Assembly: GCA_021819605.1 (NCBI GenBank)
Contig: JAKAQT010000036.1
Location: 1 to 12,320, forward strand
DNA from: Thermoplasmata archaeon
GTDB taxonomy: Archaea > Thermoplasmatota > Thermoplasmata > Thermoplasmatales > Thermoplasmataceae
Length of the DNA stretch: 12,320 nucleotides
Direction of reading: 5' to 3'
A program made the position numbers and the translations under genes. The notes beneath the pieces are model-generated. The model had not been told where the DNA came from. It did not search any database and saw nothing but the letters and a program-made list of their open reading frames with translations. Every line of letters begins with the position of its first letter. Position 1 is the first letter of the stretch. This document shows positions 6,812 through 12,320 of the stretch, piece after piece.

Positions 6812-7171
6812 TCACAGCAGCTTGAAAGACCCGGTTATGGGGTCAAGGGCGCTGGACTCAGCGGGTCCTATGCCCACGCATGTCAGGGTCCCAGGGTCAA
6901 CCTGGGTGTGGCCTGCGTCGAATATGGCCTCGGTTATTATGCCTTCTGAATCTGCCCTGGATTTCAGCTCAAGAAGCTCCTGCTGGTTGGCAAGCCTCAC
7001 AACGATCTTCTTCTGCCCCCCCTCCATCCACTTCCTGAAAATCTTCTTCTCCTTCTTCTCGGCCTTCAGGGCGCAGGCAACTGCAGCATGTGCCACCTGT
7101 GCTGCTATCTTCCCCTTACCAAGGTCAAGATCCTTCCTGACGGCTATAACCATCTTCACTTCATCTACCAT
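6812..7171 (-). CDS. pth2: Peptidyl-tRNA hydrolase, archaeal/eukaryal type
   Basis: It frees tRNA from peptidyl-tRNAs that drop off the ribosome. From ATG 7171 it has 119 residues, the normal Pth2 length. The signature helix is GKGKIAAQVAHAA (18-30), with the family's catalytic Lys in this stretch. Family features continue with KIVVRL (55-60), a helix of LANQQELLELKSRA type, and the closing DAGHTQVDPGTLTCVGIGP (86-103). Upstream codons in the same frame (to 7339) encode sequence unlike the family and overlap carS, so the longer frame is rejected. The ATG overlaps the carS stop by seven bases, with AAGGATGT just upstream as a possible ribosome site. It is the last gene of an HTH-CBS, carS, pth2 operon. 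Confidence 0.95.
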   Translation of the reverse strand: MVDEVKMVIAVRKDLDLGKGKIAAQVAHAAVACALKAEKKEKKIFRKWMEGGQKKIVVRLANQQELLELKSRADSEGIITEAIFDAGHTQVDPGTLTCVGIGPAESSALDPITGSFKLL

Positions 7172-7737
7172 GGGACATCCTTCTTTTTCATTGCAAAGCC
7201 TATTATGTTCACTCCCCTGTGTAATGGCGGGGTTATGACCAGTATTGCCACAGCGCCTATTATGTTCCCGTAGTAGCTCATGAAGAACGGCCTGGCAAAT
7301 ATGAACAGAAAGAGGAAAGAGACCAGCACGAAGGGCCACTGGTCCAGGAGAGCACCCTTGCCGCCTCTCTGTATGCCAATCCTCCTTTTTATGAATGATC
7401 CGGCAACATCACCCGTGAGCGATCCAAAGGACATTGCAAGAAGTACCACGAGAATCTCAATGAATGTCCTTCCGTAGGGCAGAGATCCAGCGAAGCCAGA
7501 TATGTAGAAAATGCCGGCAAGTATGAAGCCAATGAGCACTCCGGCAAATGATCCACCGAAGTATCCAGTCCAGGTCTTCCCGTCACCAAGGATTCGCTTC
7601 CCGTCAAGAAAGTTCTTCCCGGCATCCATTGGGTAGTGCCCTCCGGTGATCACTGCAGCAGGATTGGCCACAAATGCCGGAATAAACAGGATGAAGGCGT
7701 ATACTATGTCAAGAATTATTGTGACTATCTCAGGCAT
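7165..7737 (-). CDS. carS: CDP-archaeol synthase
   Basis: It activates unsaturated archaeol phosphate (digeranylgeranylglyceryl phosphate) with CTP to give CDP-archaeol, the precursor of archaeal polar lipids, at the cytoplasmic membrane. From ATG 7737 it has 190 residues, close to the family's usual 170-180. Motifs seen: VANPAAVITGGHYPMDAG (23-40), DGKRILGDGKTW (45-56), GDVAGSFIKRR (109-119) and LLDQWPF (130-136). Hydrophobic helices lie at about 5-23, 60-80, 90-108, 135-152 and 155-172. ATG 7737 overlaps the stop of the upstream HTH-CBS gene (ATGCCTGA), so the coupled start is preferred over the codon at 7776, which would add 13 residues inside the upstream gene. The seven-base overlap with pth2 shows translational coupling. 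Confidence 0.95.
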   Translation of the reverse strand: MPEIVTIILDIVYAFILFIPAFVANPAAVITGGHYPMDAGKNFLDGKRILGDGKTWTGYFGGSFAGVLIGFILAGIFYISGFAGSLPYGRTFIEILVVLLAMSFGSLTGDVAGSFIKRRIGIQRGGKGALLDQWPFVLVSFLFLFIFARPFFMSYYGNIIGAVAILVITPPLHRGVNIIGFAMKKKDVPW

Positions 7738-8308
7738 ATTCCTCAACGGCCTTAAGAATATCCGCCTTTGTAACAATACCTTTCAGTTCACCGTTTTCCA
7801 TTATGAGCACTGCGCTTGAAAACTTCAGCAGCGGGTAGATCATGGATATGGGCGATGAGCGATCAAGCTGCGGGAGCGTAGGGCCCATAACCTTCCTGAC
7901 AACCAGTGTTTTCAGGGAATCTATGGTATTGCCCTTCAGCAGGAGATCATTGATGTCTGATTCTGACACTGTTCCAACAACCTTCCTGTCAAGTGTTGCA
8001 ACAGGAAGCTGTGAAAAGCCCTTCTCTCTCATGACATTCAGTGCAGTTATTATTGAATCGGTGGGAGAGCACGTTATCACCGGTGCCGTCATTATCTTCT
8101 CGGCAGTTATGTCAATGGTAGTTGCCTTCTGCCCTGTCCTGTTAAGGTAGTCAAAAATTTTCCTGACCTTGTCATAGGTGGGGTTTATGCTTCCCTTTTC
8201 AAGCCTTGCAATATATGACTGGCTCACGCCACTTATCCTGGCAAGCTCCTTCTGGCTGATCCCAAGGTTCTTACGCATCTTCCTGAGTTCCTCAATGGAC
8301 GGCAACAT
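7730..8308 (-). CDS. XRE-family HTH regulator with a CBS-domain pair
   Basis: This is a likely DNA-binding regulator that senses an adenosine-type ligand. Residues 5-58 form a Cro/C1-type helix-turn-helix (LGISQKELARISGVSQSYIARLEKG). Two CBS domains follow, at about 70-125 (MTAPVITCSPTDSI ... VSESDIND) and 139-190 (VMGPTLPQLDRSSP ... VTKADILKAV). Such pairs bind AMP, ATP, SAM or similar molecules. The protein has 192 residues, the common size for this archaeal architecture. It is the first gene of an operon with carS and pth2 and overlaps the carS start by eight bases. A TATA-like box 27 bases upstream suggests a leaderless mRNA. It might control its own operon and so lipid synthesis, which is inference. 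The gene is intact. Confidence 0.92.
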   Translation of the reverse strand: MLPSIEELRKMRKNLGISQKELARISGVSQSYIARLEKGSINPTYDKVRKIFDYLNRTGQKATTIDITAEKIMTAPVITCSPTDSIITALNVMREKGFSQLPVATLDRKVVGTVSESDINDLLLKGNTIDSLKTLVVRKVMGPTLPQLDRSSPISMIYPLLKFSSAVLIMENGELKGIVTKADILKAVEEYA

Positions 8309-8330
8309 GACGGGGAGAGATTATTACCGG

Positions 8331-8340
8331 TTTATTAAAA
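8331..8340 (-). promoter_or_regulatory. TATA-like box of the HTH-CBS/carS/pth2 operon
   Basis: On the minus strand this reads TTTTAATAAA, centred about 27 bases upstream of ATG 8308, consistent with RNA starting at or very near the start codon. No good Shine-Dalgarno match stands before that ATG. Confidence 0.5.
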
Positions 8341-8355
8341 TTCACTAAGGTTGAA

Positions 8356-8730
8356 TTACCCATAAGAATAATCAGCAACTGAGCGTTGCTCATGGCAATC
8401 GCATGGAAAAATGGCAGCTATGGTTTCCGTCACAAAGCCGTCTCTCCTAAAAGAGGGAGCGATAGCGGGCCCATCTCCCGCAATGTTTGCAGTGATGTCC
8501 AGGCCTTTGGCTCCCTGCCCCTGCTTCAGCAAGGTAATGACAGCTTTCTCAATAGGATGCTATGTGCCAATGGATTCAACAGATCAATTGGACTCAATTT
8601 CAGGCACATACTGCCGCCTCCCTGCAGGGCAGGATAGCAATACAGCTGTGAACTATTACACCATATGCCTGTTATCCTGCAGGCATGGATGGCCAGCCAA
8701 TATCGGATAAATCAATATAGTAAGGTACCT
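8356..8730 (-). pseudogene. Degraded gene with multiple in-frame stops, family unrecognised
   Basis: One minus-strand frame reads as convincing protein but lacks a start and is broken by stops. Reading leftward from about 8730 it gives ILIYPILAGHPCLQDN, two adjacent stops (TAA TAG, near 8657-8652), then CPAGRRQYVPEIESN, a TGA, SVESIGT, a TAG and finally an open stretch that includes HPIEKAVITLLKQGQGAKG, LDITANIAGDGPAI and PSFRRDGFVTETIAAIFP before TAA at 8358-8356. The plus-strand frames open over the same bases (8386-8637 and 8411-8710) look like antisense shadows: rich in Ser, Cys and Pro and with no domain. I cannot name the family. The upstream end of the remnant merges with the promoter of the gene at 8742. 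Loss of a gene here is inferred. A chance open frame is possible but unlikely for the last 50 codons. Confidence 0.55.
8713..8721 (+). promoter_or_regulatory. TATA-like box of the envelope-protein gene
   Basis: CAATATAGT is centred near 8717, 25 bases upstream of TTG 8742. This spacing fits RNA starting at the TTG, a leaderless transcript with a non-ATG start. Confidence 0.4.
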
Positions 8731-8741
8731 TTACTGTTCTA

Positions 8742-9506
8742 TTGTCTGAAATCAGAAATTGGCTTGAAAAGAACAATAGGTTCACGGGCCTCGGCATAGC
8801 AGTCCTGGCATCCGCAATAATCGTTGTCCTGTCAGTGTATGTTTACGGCGAGATCATATTTCTTGTTCCCGTTGTCACATTCTTCAGCTTTCATTTCACC
8901 AAGCTCTACAAGCTTAAACCCAGGTTCCTGGGAAGCGTTGTGGTGTTCATCATAGCTGCAATGCTTTCTTCTGCCATCGTTGCCGGCATAGAATATTCAT
9001 CACATCCAACATTTGAGACCACGTTTCCAAATGGGATCCAGGTTATAGGAAACGTGACCCCTTATGGTTCCGTTGCCAATGATTTCCACTATGCCATTAC
9101 AATAACCCAGAACTCATCAACACAAGTCAATCTGTCAAGCGTGGTGCTTCACATTGCAACTTCTGGCTATACTGCCAATCATATACTGGCTGCTTCAGTC
9201 ACTAATTCCTCAGGCATAACAACCTACAGGTATTATTACAACACCACAGATCTTCCCTCAGGGATTTACAAATATAACGTAAGTTACACGGAAACAAATG
9301 GCACAGTTGTTTACAGTGGCCCCATGGGAGGGCCTGTGCATGACCCGGAGATAGATCTCTTCGAGGGTTTTGTGCCCACATATCTGCTCACCTATCTCAT
9401 ATACTTTGAGCTCATATTCGCAGTTGGCGTATTCATAGGCCGCAGCATAGGAAACAGCATGAGATACAGCCAGCAGAGGAGAAATCAGCCTCCGCCCCAG
9501 TCATGA
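8742..9506 (+). CDS. Four-helix envelope protein with a sequon-rich external domain
   Basis: I do not recognise this 254-residue protein. Hydrophobic helices lie at about 15-35, 37-53, 62-84 and 211-234. Between the last two is a domain of about 125 residues (85-210) that is rich in Thr, Ser, Val and Tyr and looks beta-stranded, plausibly Ig-like. It carries seven N-glycosylation sequons (Asn104, 124, 130, 155, 167, 179, 186), which implies it faces outward. The C-terminal tail is hydrophilic with SQQRRNQPPPQ and would be cytoplasmic. Translation is assigned to TTG 8742 because the sequence from there (SEIRNWLEKNN) is a normal cytoplasmic N-terminus and a TATA-like box stands 25 bases upstream. 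No nearby gene suggests a role. Confidence 0.8.
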   Translation: MSEIRNWLEKNNRFTGLGIAVLASAIIVVLSVYVYGEIIFLVPVVTFFSFHFTKLYKLKPRFLGSVVVFIIAAMLSSAIVAGIEYSSHPTFETTFPNGIQVIGNVTPYGSVANDFHYAITITQNSSTQVNLSSVVLHIATSGYTANHILAASVTNSSGITTYRYYYNTTDLPSGIYKYNVSYTETNGTVVYSGPMGGPVHDPEIDLFEGFVPTYLLTYLIYFELIFAVGVFIGRSIGNSMRYSQQRRNQPPPQS

Positions 9507-9539
9507 CCCCGGCAGACGACATGGCCTGGTCATAAAGGT

Positions 9540-9565
9540 GGGAGGCAGCTCTCCGCATATTTTTT
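9540..9565 (+). terminator. Possible terminator: weak hairpin and T-run
   Basis: A short stem (GGGAG at 9540-9544 with CTCTC at 9549-9553, including one G-T pair) is followed after a few bases by six T at 9560-9565. It lies just past the stop of the envelope-protein gene. In archaea the T-run alone can end transcription; the stem may be chance. Confidence 0.3.
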
Positions 9566-9630
9566 AAACAATGCTACGAAATACAGGAATAGAGATACGA
9601 AATCATCCTTGCATCTGATCACGGGAAACA

Positions 9631-9638
9631 TTAATATC
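9631..9638 (+). promoter_or_regulatory. TATA-like box of the DUF1059 gene
   Basis: TTAATATC, with the purine-rich BRE-like GGGAAAC just upstream, is centred about 34 bases before ATG 9668. RNA would start near 9660, which excludes the in-frame ATG at 9650 as the start. Confidence 0.4.
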
Positions 9639-9667
9639 GCCTTAATGGAATGTTAAAGGCGATTGAA

Positions 9668-9853
9668 ATGGCAAGTTATCGATTCAGATGCAGGGATATA
9701 GGCATGGACTGCCAGTATGAAGTGTCATCAAAGAAGGCGGAAGACCTGATACCGGAGATCGTGGACCATGCAAAAAAAGATCATGGAATAGAGAACATCG
9801 ACGACGACCTGAAGCAGAAGATCAATGGGGCAATAAAAAGGCGCATATTCTGA
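9668..9853 (+). CDS. Small DUF1059-family protein
   Basis: This 61-residue acidic protein matches the DUF1059 family of small proteins: it opens with YRFRCRDIGMDCQYEV (4-19), with the two conserved Cys at 8 and 14, and continues with a helix ending in DHAKKDHG (36-43). The family is often called a predicted metal-binding protein because of these Cys and His residues, but its role is unknown. ATG 9668 is chosen because the family starts here and GGCGAT (9658-9663), a near match to GGTGAT, stands four bases upstream. An upstream in-frame ATG at 9650 adds six residues unlike the family. The gene appears to be transcribed alone. Confidence 0.88.
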   Translation: MASYRFRCRDIGMDCQYEVSSKKAEDLIPEIVDHAKKDHGIENIDDDLKQKINGAIKRRIF

Positions 9854-9917
9854 TCTTTGCGGCCGCGGATATAGATATATTTTCATTTGTATAAATAATA
9901 ATGAAACTTTCCAAAAC

Positions 9918-9927
9918 AATATATATG
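9918..9927 (+). promoter_or_regulatory. TATA-like box of the AbrB-PhoU gene
   Basis: AATATATATG is centred about 25 bases before ATG 9947. No Shine-Dalgarno match precedes that ATG, so a leaderless mRNA is likely. Confidence 0.5.
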
Positions 9928-9946
9928 TATGTGTGTTTCTAAATAG

Positions 9947-10924
9947 ATGACAACATATACCAGAAGAGTCCAGCTCACAGGAGGTTCAACTTTCATAATA
10001 TCACTTCCTTCAAAATGGGTTAAGGAAGCCAGGATCAGCAAGGGCAGTGAAGTAATAATTGATGATTCTCAGGGAATTCTGACCATAACGCATTCCCAGG
10101 CAAGGCCCAAGGAAAATGCACGAATACTTACAGTTACCGGAAAACCAAACCCGGAATATTTCCAGCGTGTTCTTACCTCGCTTTACATAGCTGGTTTCGA
10201 TACTCTCACCATAAAAAGCCCGAAATACATGGACACCGGAATGGTGGATGCGATATCCAGGTTCTCCCGGCTGGTGATGGGCGTTGAGATATTCGACGAA
10301 TCCTCAAGATCCGTGGTACTTCAGAACGTCCTTGACTCCAAATCGTTTCCTCTTCCCAATGCCGTGAGGCGCATGTCGCTCAATGTACAGACAATGATAG
10401 AGGACACCATAAACGGCATTTCCGGTTCAGATGCTGCCCTGCTGGACAGCGTCATAAACCGTGATGATGATGTGGACAGATATCAGCTCTATGTTTACAG
10501 GGAGGTGAAGAGCGGCGAAACAGACGAGGCGAACAGTGTCTTTTATCTCATATTCTCCCGTATACTTGAAAGGATAGCGGATCATGCCGTGAACCTGTGC
10601 AAGCTCTGGAAAACTGTGCCGGAACACAGTGGGAAAGCCTCAGAATCAATAGTGGAGTTCCTTAAGGAATCAGGCCAGATGTACAATGAGGCAGTTGATG
10701 CTTTTTACGCCAAGAGATTTGAAGCTCTTGATCCAATTATAGGAAAGAAAGTCTCGGTAACGGCAAGGAAGGATGAGATCCTCAGATCACTTCAGGGAGG
10801 TGAAATGGTAGCTATCGTTGTGCCATCATCCGAGGAAATTGTCAGGATTGGCCTGTACGCCACAGACATAGCGGAGCTTGCCATGGATATGATCCTCTCA
10901 GAGAGGGGGGAGTTCAATATCTGA
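9947..10924 (+). CDS. phoU: Phosphate uptake regulator, AbrB-PhoU fusion
   Basis: This is a 325-residue protein of an architecture common in archaea. Residues 1-48 form a SpoVT/AbrB-type DNA-binding beta fold (RRVQLTGGSTFIISLPSKWV ... GSEVIID). A linking alpha/beta part follows (59-118), then helical PhoU-like bundles at about 135-325. Metal-binding motifs of PhoU are seen as ERIADHAVN (208-216) and again, degenerate, as YATDIAELAMD (304-314). PhoU proteins repress phosphate uptake when phosphate is plentiful, in bacteria through PstSCAB and PhoR. The N-terminal DNA-binding domain suggests this one acts directly on DNA. No phosphate transporter gene lies in this window. The stop is two bases from the converging stop of the MBL-fold gene. 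Confidence 0.9.
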   Translation: MTTYTRRVQLTGGSTFIISLPSKWVKEARISKGSEVIIDDSQGILTITHSQARPKENARILTVTGKPNPEYFQRVLTSLYIAGFDTLTIKSPKYMDTGMVDAISRFSRLVMGVEIFDESSRSVVLQNVLDSKSFPLPNAVRRMSLNVQTMIEDTINGISGSDAALLDSVINRDDDVDRYQLYVYREVKSGETDEANSVFYLIFSRILERIADHAVNLCKLWKTVPEHSGKASESIVEFLKESGQMYNEAVDAFYAKRFEALDPIIGKKVSVTARKDEILRSLQGGEMVAIVVPSSEEIVRIGLYATDIAELAMDMILSERGEFNI

Positions 10925-10926
10925 GT

Positions 10927-11751
10927 TTATTCCAGGAATACTTTCTCAACCCTTGGATTCTGCAGGTCCCCTGATATTATTCCGGTTGGGGTCTCCGGAT
11001 CATGGTTGAAGATACATACGCATTTTTCCCTGATGGCTCTTTCAATCAGTTTCTTCTTCATCTTCACCGTTTCAATGGGGAAGCTGTCAATGGCAGTTAT
11101 ATACGGGATCTTCAGGTGAAAGGCCGAAGGTATTAGGTCTCCGAAATACATAATTTGATTGGTTCCGCTTCCGGCAATGATGACCTGGTGTCCGGCGGTG
11201 TGTCCCCCCGTTCTGATGACCCTGATGTCGTTCTTGAATCTCATCGATCCGTCCAGCCTTATCCTGCTGGCCCTGTTCATCTGCGCAGTATTGCGGATGT
11301 AGCTGCTTCTGGTGAACTCATTGGGCCTGCTGTATGCCCTGAATTCAAGATCCTGGGCAACAAGGGAGGCATTCCTGAAGATACGTTTTCCAGGCATCCC
11401 GTCCAGGCTGTGTCCACTGTGGTCAAAGTGCAGGTGGGAATGTATGATGAACCTTATCTCATCCGGATTCATGACGTCCCTGATCTGCGATACAATGTCA
11501 CTGGTCTTTTCTATTTCATAGATTGTCCGCATCTTCTGGCTTTCTGGAAAACCGATGCCGCTGTCTATGAGTGCTGAATAATCCTTACCCTGGAGAAGTA
11601 CGACATTAAGTGCCAGCTTCACTCTCCCGCTTGGTGTTTCCCTGAAGGCCCTGCTCCATATTGGTCTTGGCACAATGCCGAAATAGGCCCCAGGATCAAG
11701 GGTGAAATAGCCATCGGACAGCAATCTGGCCTCAAATTCCCCAGCCTTCAT
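10927..11751 (-). CDS. Metallo-beta-lactamase-fold hydrolase
   Basis: This is a 274-residue hydrolase of the MBL superfamily with a complete binuclear metal site: HLHFDH at 106-111 (HxHxDH), GGHTAGH at 182-188 (His188), Asp205 in YFGD, and His250 in FNHD. The layout, with a long N-terminal sheet (FTLDPGAYFGIVPRP) and no Cys ligand, resembles the branch with N-acyl homoserine lactonases and related esterases or lactonases; the substrate is not known. ATG 11751 is chosen because it overlaps the stop of the upstream synthetase gene (TGATG), with a G-rich ribosome site (GGGGGGATG) before it. GTG 11754, one codon earlier, is the alternative. Coupling to an acyl-CoA synthetase suggests a thioester or lactone substrate, which is inference. 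Confidence 0.88.
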   Translation of the reverse strand: MKAGEFEARLLSDGYFTLDPGAYFGIVPRPIWSRAFRETPSGRVKLALNVVLLQGKDYSALIDSGIGFPESQKMRTIYEIEKTSDIVSQIRDVMNPDEIRFIIHSHLHFDHSGHSLDGMPGKRIFRNASLVAQDLEFRAYSRPNEFTRSSYIRNTAQMNRASRIRLDGSMRFKNDIRVIRTGGHTAGHQVIIAGSGTNQIMYFGDLIPSAFHLKIPYITAIDSFPIETVKMKKKLIERAIREKCVCIFNHDPETPTGIISGDLQNPRVEKVFLE

Positions 11752-12320
11752 CACGACATCCCCCCGAAGTCATCGGGCCTGTCCCTGATCCTGCCAACCT
11801 CCTTTATGTAATCCATTATGGCAGTGTCCTCAAGGTTGCTCACATCTCCCGGATCCTGGCCCAGGAAAGCCCTTTTCACAACTCTCCTCACTATCTTGCC
11901 GTTCCTGGTCTTGGGAAGCTGTGGAAGCCATATGGTGAACCTGGGAAGAAATGACTTCCCCATGCTCTCCTCCACTTTCTTCCTGATGGCATCCATGGTT
12001 CCGTCGCTGTTCTCGCCTGTGTAGAATATGACAACAGCCTCACCCTTCATGGCATCAGGCACTCCTATGACAGCAGATTCAACGACTCCGGGCACCTCCA
12101 TTACCGCATTCTCAATCTCATTTGGACCGAGCCTTTTTCCGGATACTTTGATAACGTCGTCTGATCTTCCGAACAGGAAATAATAACCGTTGCGATCCCT
12201 CATTGCCCAGTCCCCCTGTACCCATATGCCATCAAACTGGGACCAGTAGGTTTCCAGATATTTCTCCGGCTGCCCCCAAATTCCTCTGGTCATGGACGGG
12301 CAGTGGCTCTTTAGATCGGA
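11751..12320 (-). CDS. Acetyl/acyl-CoA synthetase, C-terminal part (cut by window edge)
   Basis: This is the C-terminal 189 residues of an AMP-forming acyl-CoA synthetase of the ANL superfamily, which makes acyl-CoA from an acid, ATP and CoA through an acyl-adenylate. The frame is open to the window edge (DLKSHCPSMTRGIWG), so the ATG at 12293 is internal and not the start. Motifs: GDWAMRDRNGYYFLFGRSDD (the conserved Asp that binds the ribose, then the hinge), the KVSGKRLGPNEIE segment that starts the mobile C-terminal domain, and PKTRNGKIVRR with the catalytic Lys, which is also the usual acetylation site. WGQPEKYLETYW is typical of the acetyl-CoA synthetase branch, but chain-length preference cannot be read from this part. 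The stop overlaps the MBL hydrolase start, so the two are one operon. Confidence 0.9.
   Translation of the reverse strand, partial: SDLKSHCPSMTRGIWGQPEKYLETYWSQFDGIWVQGDWAMRDRNGYYFLFGRSDDVIKVSGKRLGPNEIENAVMEVPGVVESAVIGVPDAMKGEAVVIFYTGENSDGTMDAIRKKVEESMGKSFLPRFTIWLPQLPKTRNGKIVRRVVKRAFLGQDPGDVSNLEDTAIMDYIKEVGRIRDRPDDFGGMS

Noticed and set aside
6804..7238. Plus-strand open frame of 144 codons
   Set aside because: It is antisense to pth2 and the end of carS, both of which show clear family motifs.
7172..7339. N-terminal extension of pth2
   Set aside because: The extra 56 residues overlap carS, do not resemble the family, and a coupled start exists at 7171.
8411..8710. Plus-strand open frame of 99 codons
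   Set aside because: Its protein is rich in Ser, Cys, Pro and Met without any domain pattern, and it lies antisense to the more protein-like minus-strand remnant.
9854..9946. GCGGCCGC palindrome and A/T-rich stretch before the PhoU gene
   Set aside because: The eight-base palindrome is single and has no T-run or paired repeat; only the TATA-like box is supportable there.
1..12320. CRISPR array, tRNA, rRNA, insertion sequence
   Set aside because: No regularly spaced direct repeats, cloverleaf-like sequences, rRNA signatures or transposase motifs with terminal repeats were seen on either strand.

Overview
The window is archaeal, most likely from a member of the Thermoplasmatales or a relative. 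Archaeal markers are a CDP-archaeol synthase (carS), a type II methionine aminopeptidase, an archaeal/eukaryal-type peptidyl-tRNA hydrolase (pth2), a signal peptidase with a Ser/His instead of Ser/Lys active site, and A/T-rich TATA-like boxes about 25 bases upstream of several start codons, which implies leaderless or nearly leaderless mRNAs. The placement in Thermoplasmatales is inferred from overall gene content and protein style, not from a search. No rRNA, tRNA, CRISPR array or intact mobile element was seen.

Left part (1-2800), visibly A/T-richer in spot counts (about 20-45% G+C per line, against 48-52% in lines further right). After a gene-poor stretch (1-340) with at best a broken reading frame come three minus-strand genes in the same order of transcription: a winged-helix protein with a possible nuclease-like N-terminal domain (2485-1850), a three-helix membrane protein of unknown function (1816-1214) and a divergent signal peptidase I (1156-341). 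Upstream of them is a 317-base A/T-rich gap with inverted repeats and repeated AAACAT words that may be an operator region. This block looks like accessory DNA.

Central part (2800-8310), ordinary housekeeping genes. map (methionine aminopeptidase) has no ATG, GTG or TTG start at its family-expected N-terminus and appears to begin at CTG 2803 behind a Shine-Dalgarno match. It converges with tmk (thymidylate kinase), and the two overlap by 11 bases. Divergent from tmk are an MFS transporter and, 24 bases later, a PLP-dependent trans-sulfuration enzyme of the cystathionine gamma-synthase/lyase family. Converging on that is a tightly overlapping minus-strand operon: an XRE-HTH/CBS-pair regulator, carS, then pth2.

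Right part (8310-12320). A degraded minus-strand gene (8356 to about 8730) with several in-frame stops lies between the HTH-CBS gene and a four-helix envelope protein rich in N-glycosylation sequons. Then come a small DUF1059 protein and an AbrB-PhoU fusion regulator. Converging on the PhoU gene is a two-gene minus-strand operon of an acyl-CoA (acetyl-CoA) synthetase, cut by the window edge, and a metallo-beta-lactamase-fold hydrolase joined to it by a TGATG stop/start overlap.

No clear new defence or mobile system is present. The best candidates for a second look are the non-canonical start of map, the unrecognised pseudogene, and the A/T-rich three-gene cluster with its repeat-rich upstream region.
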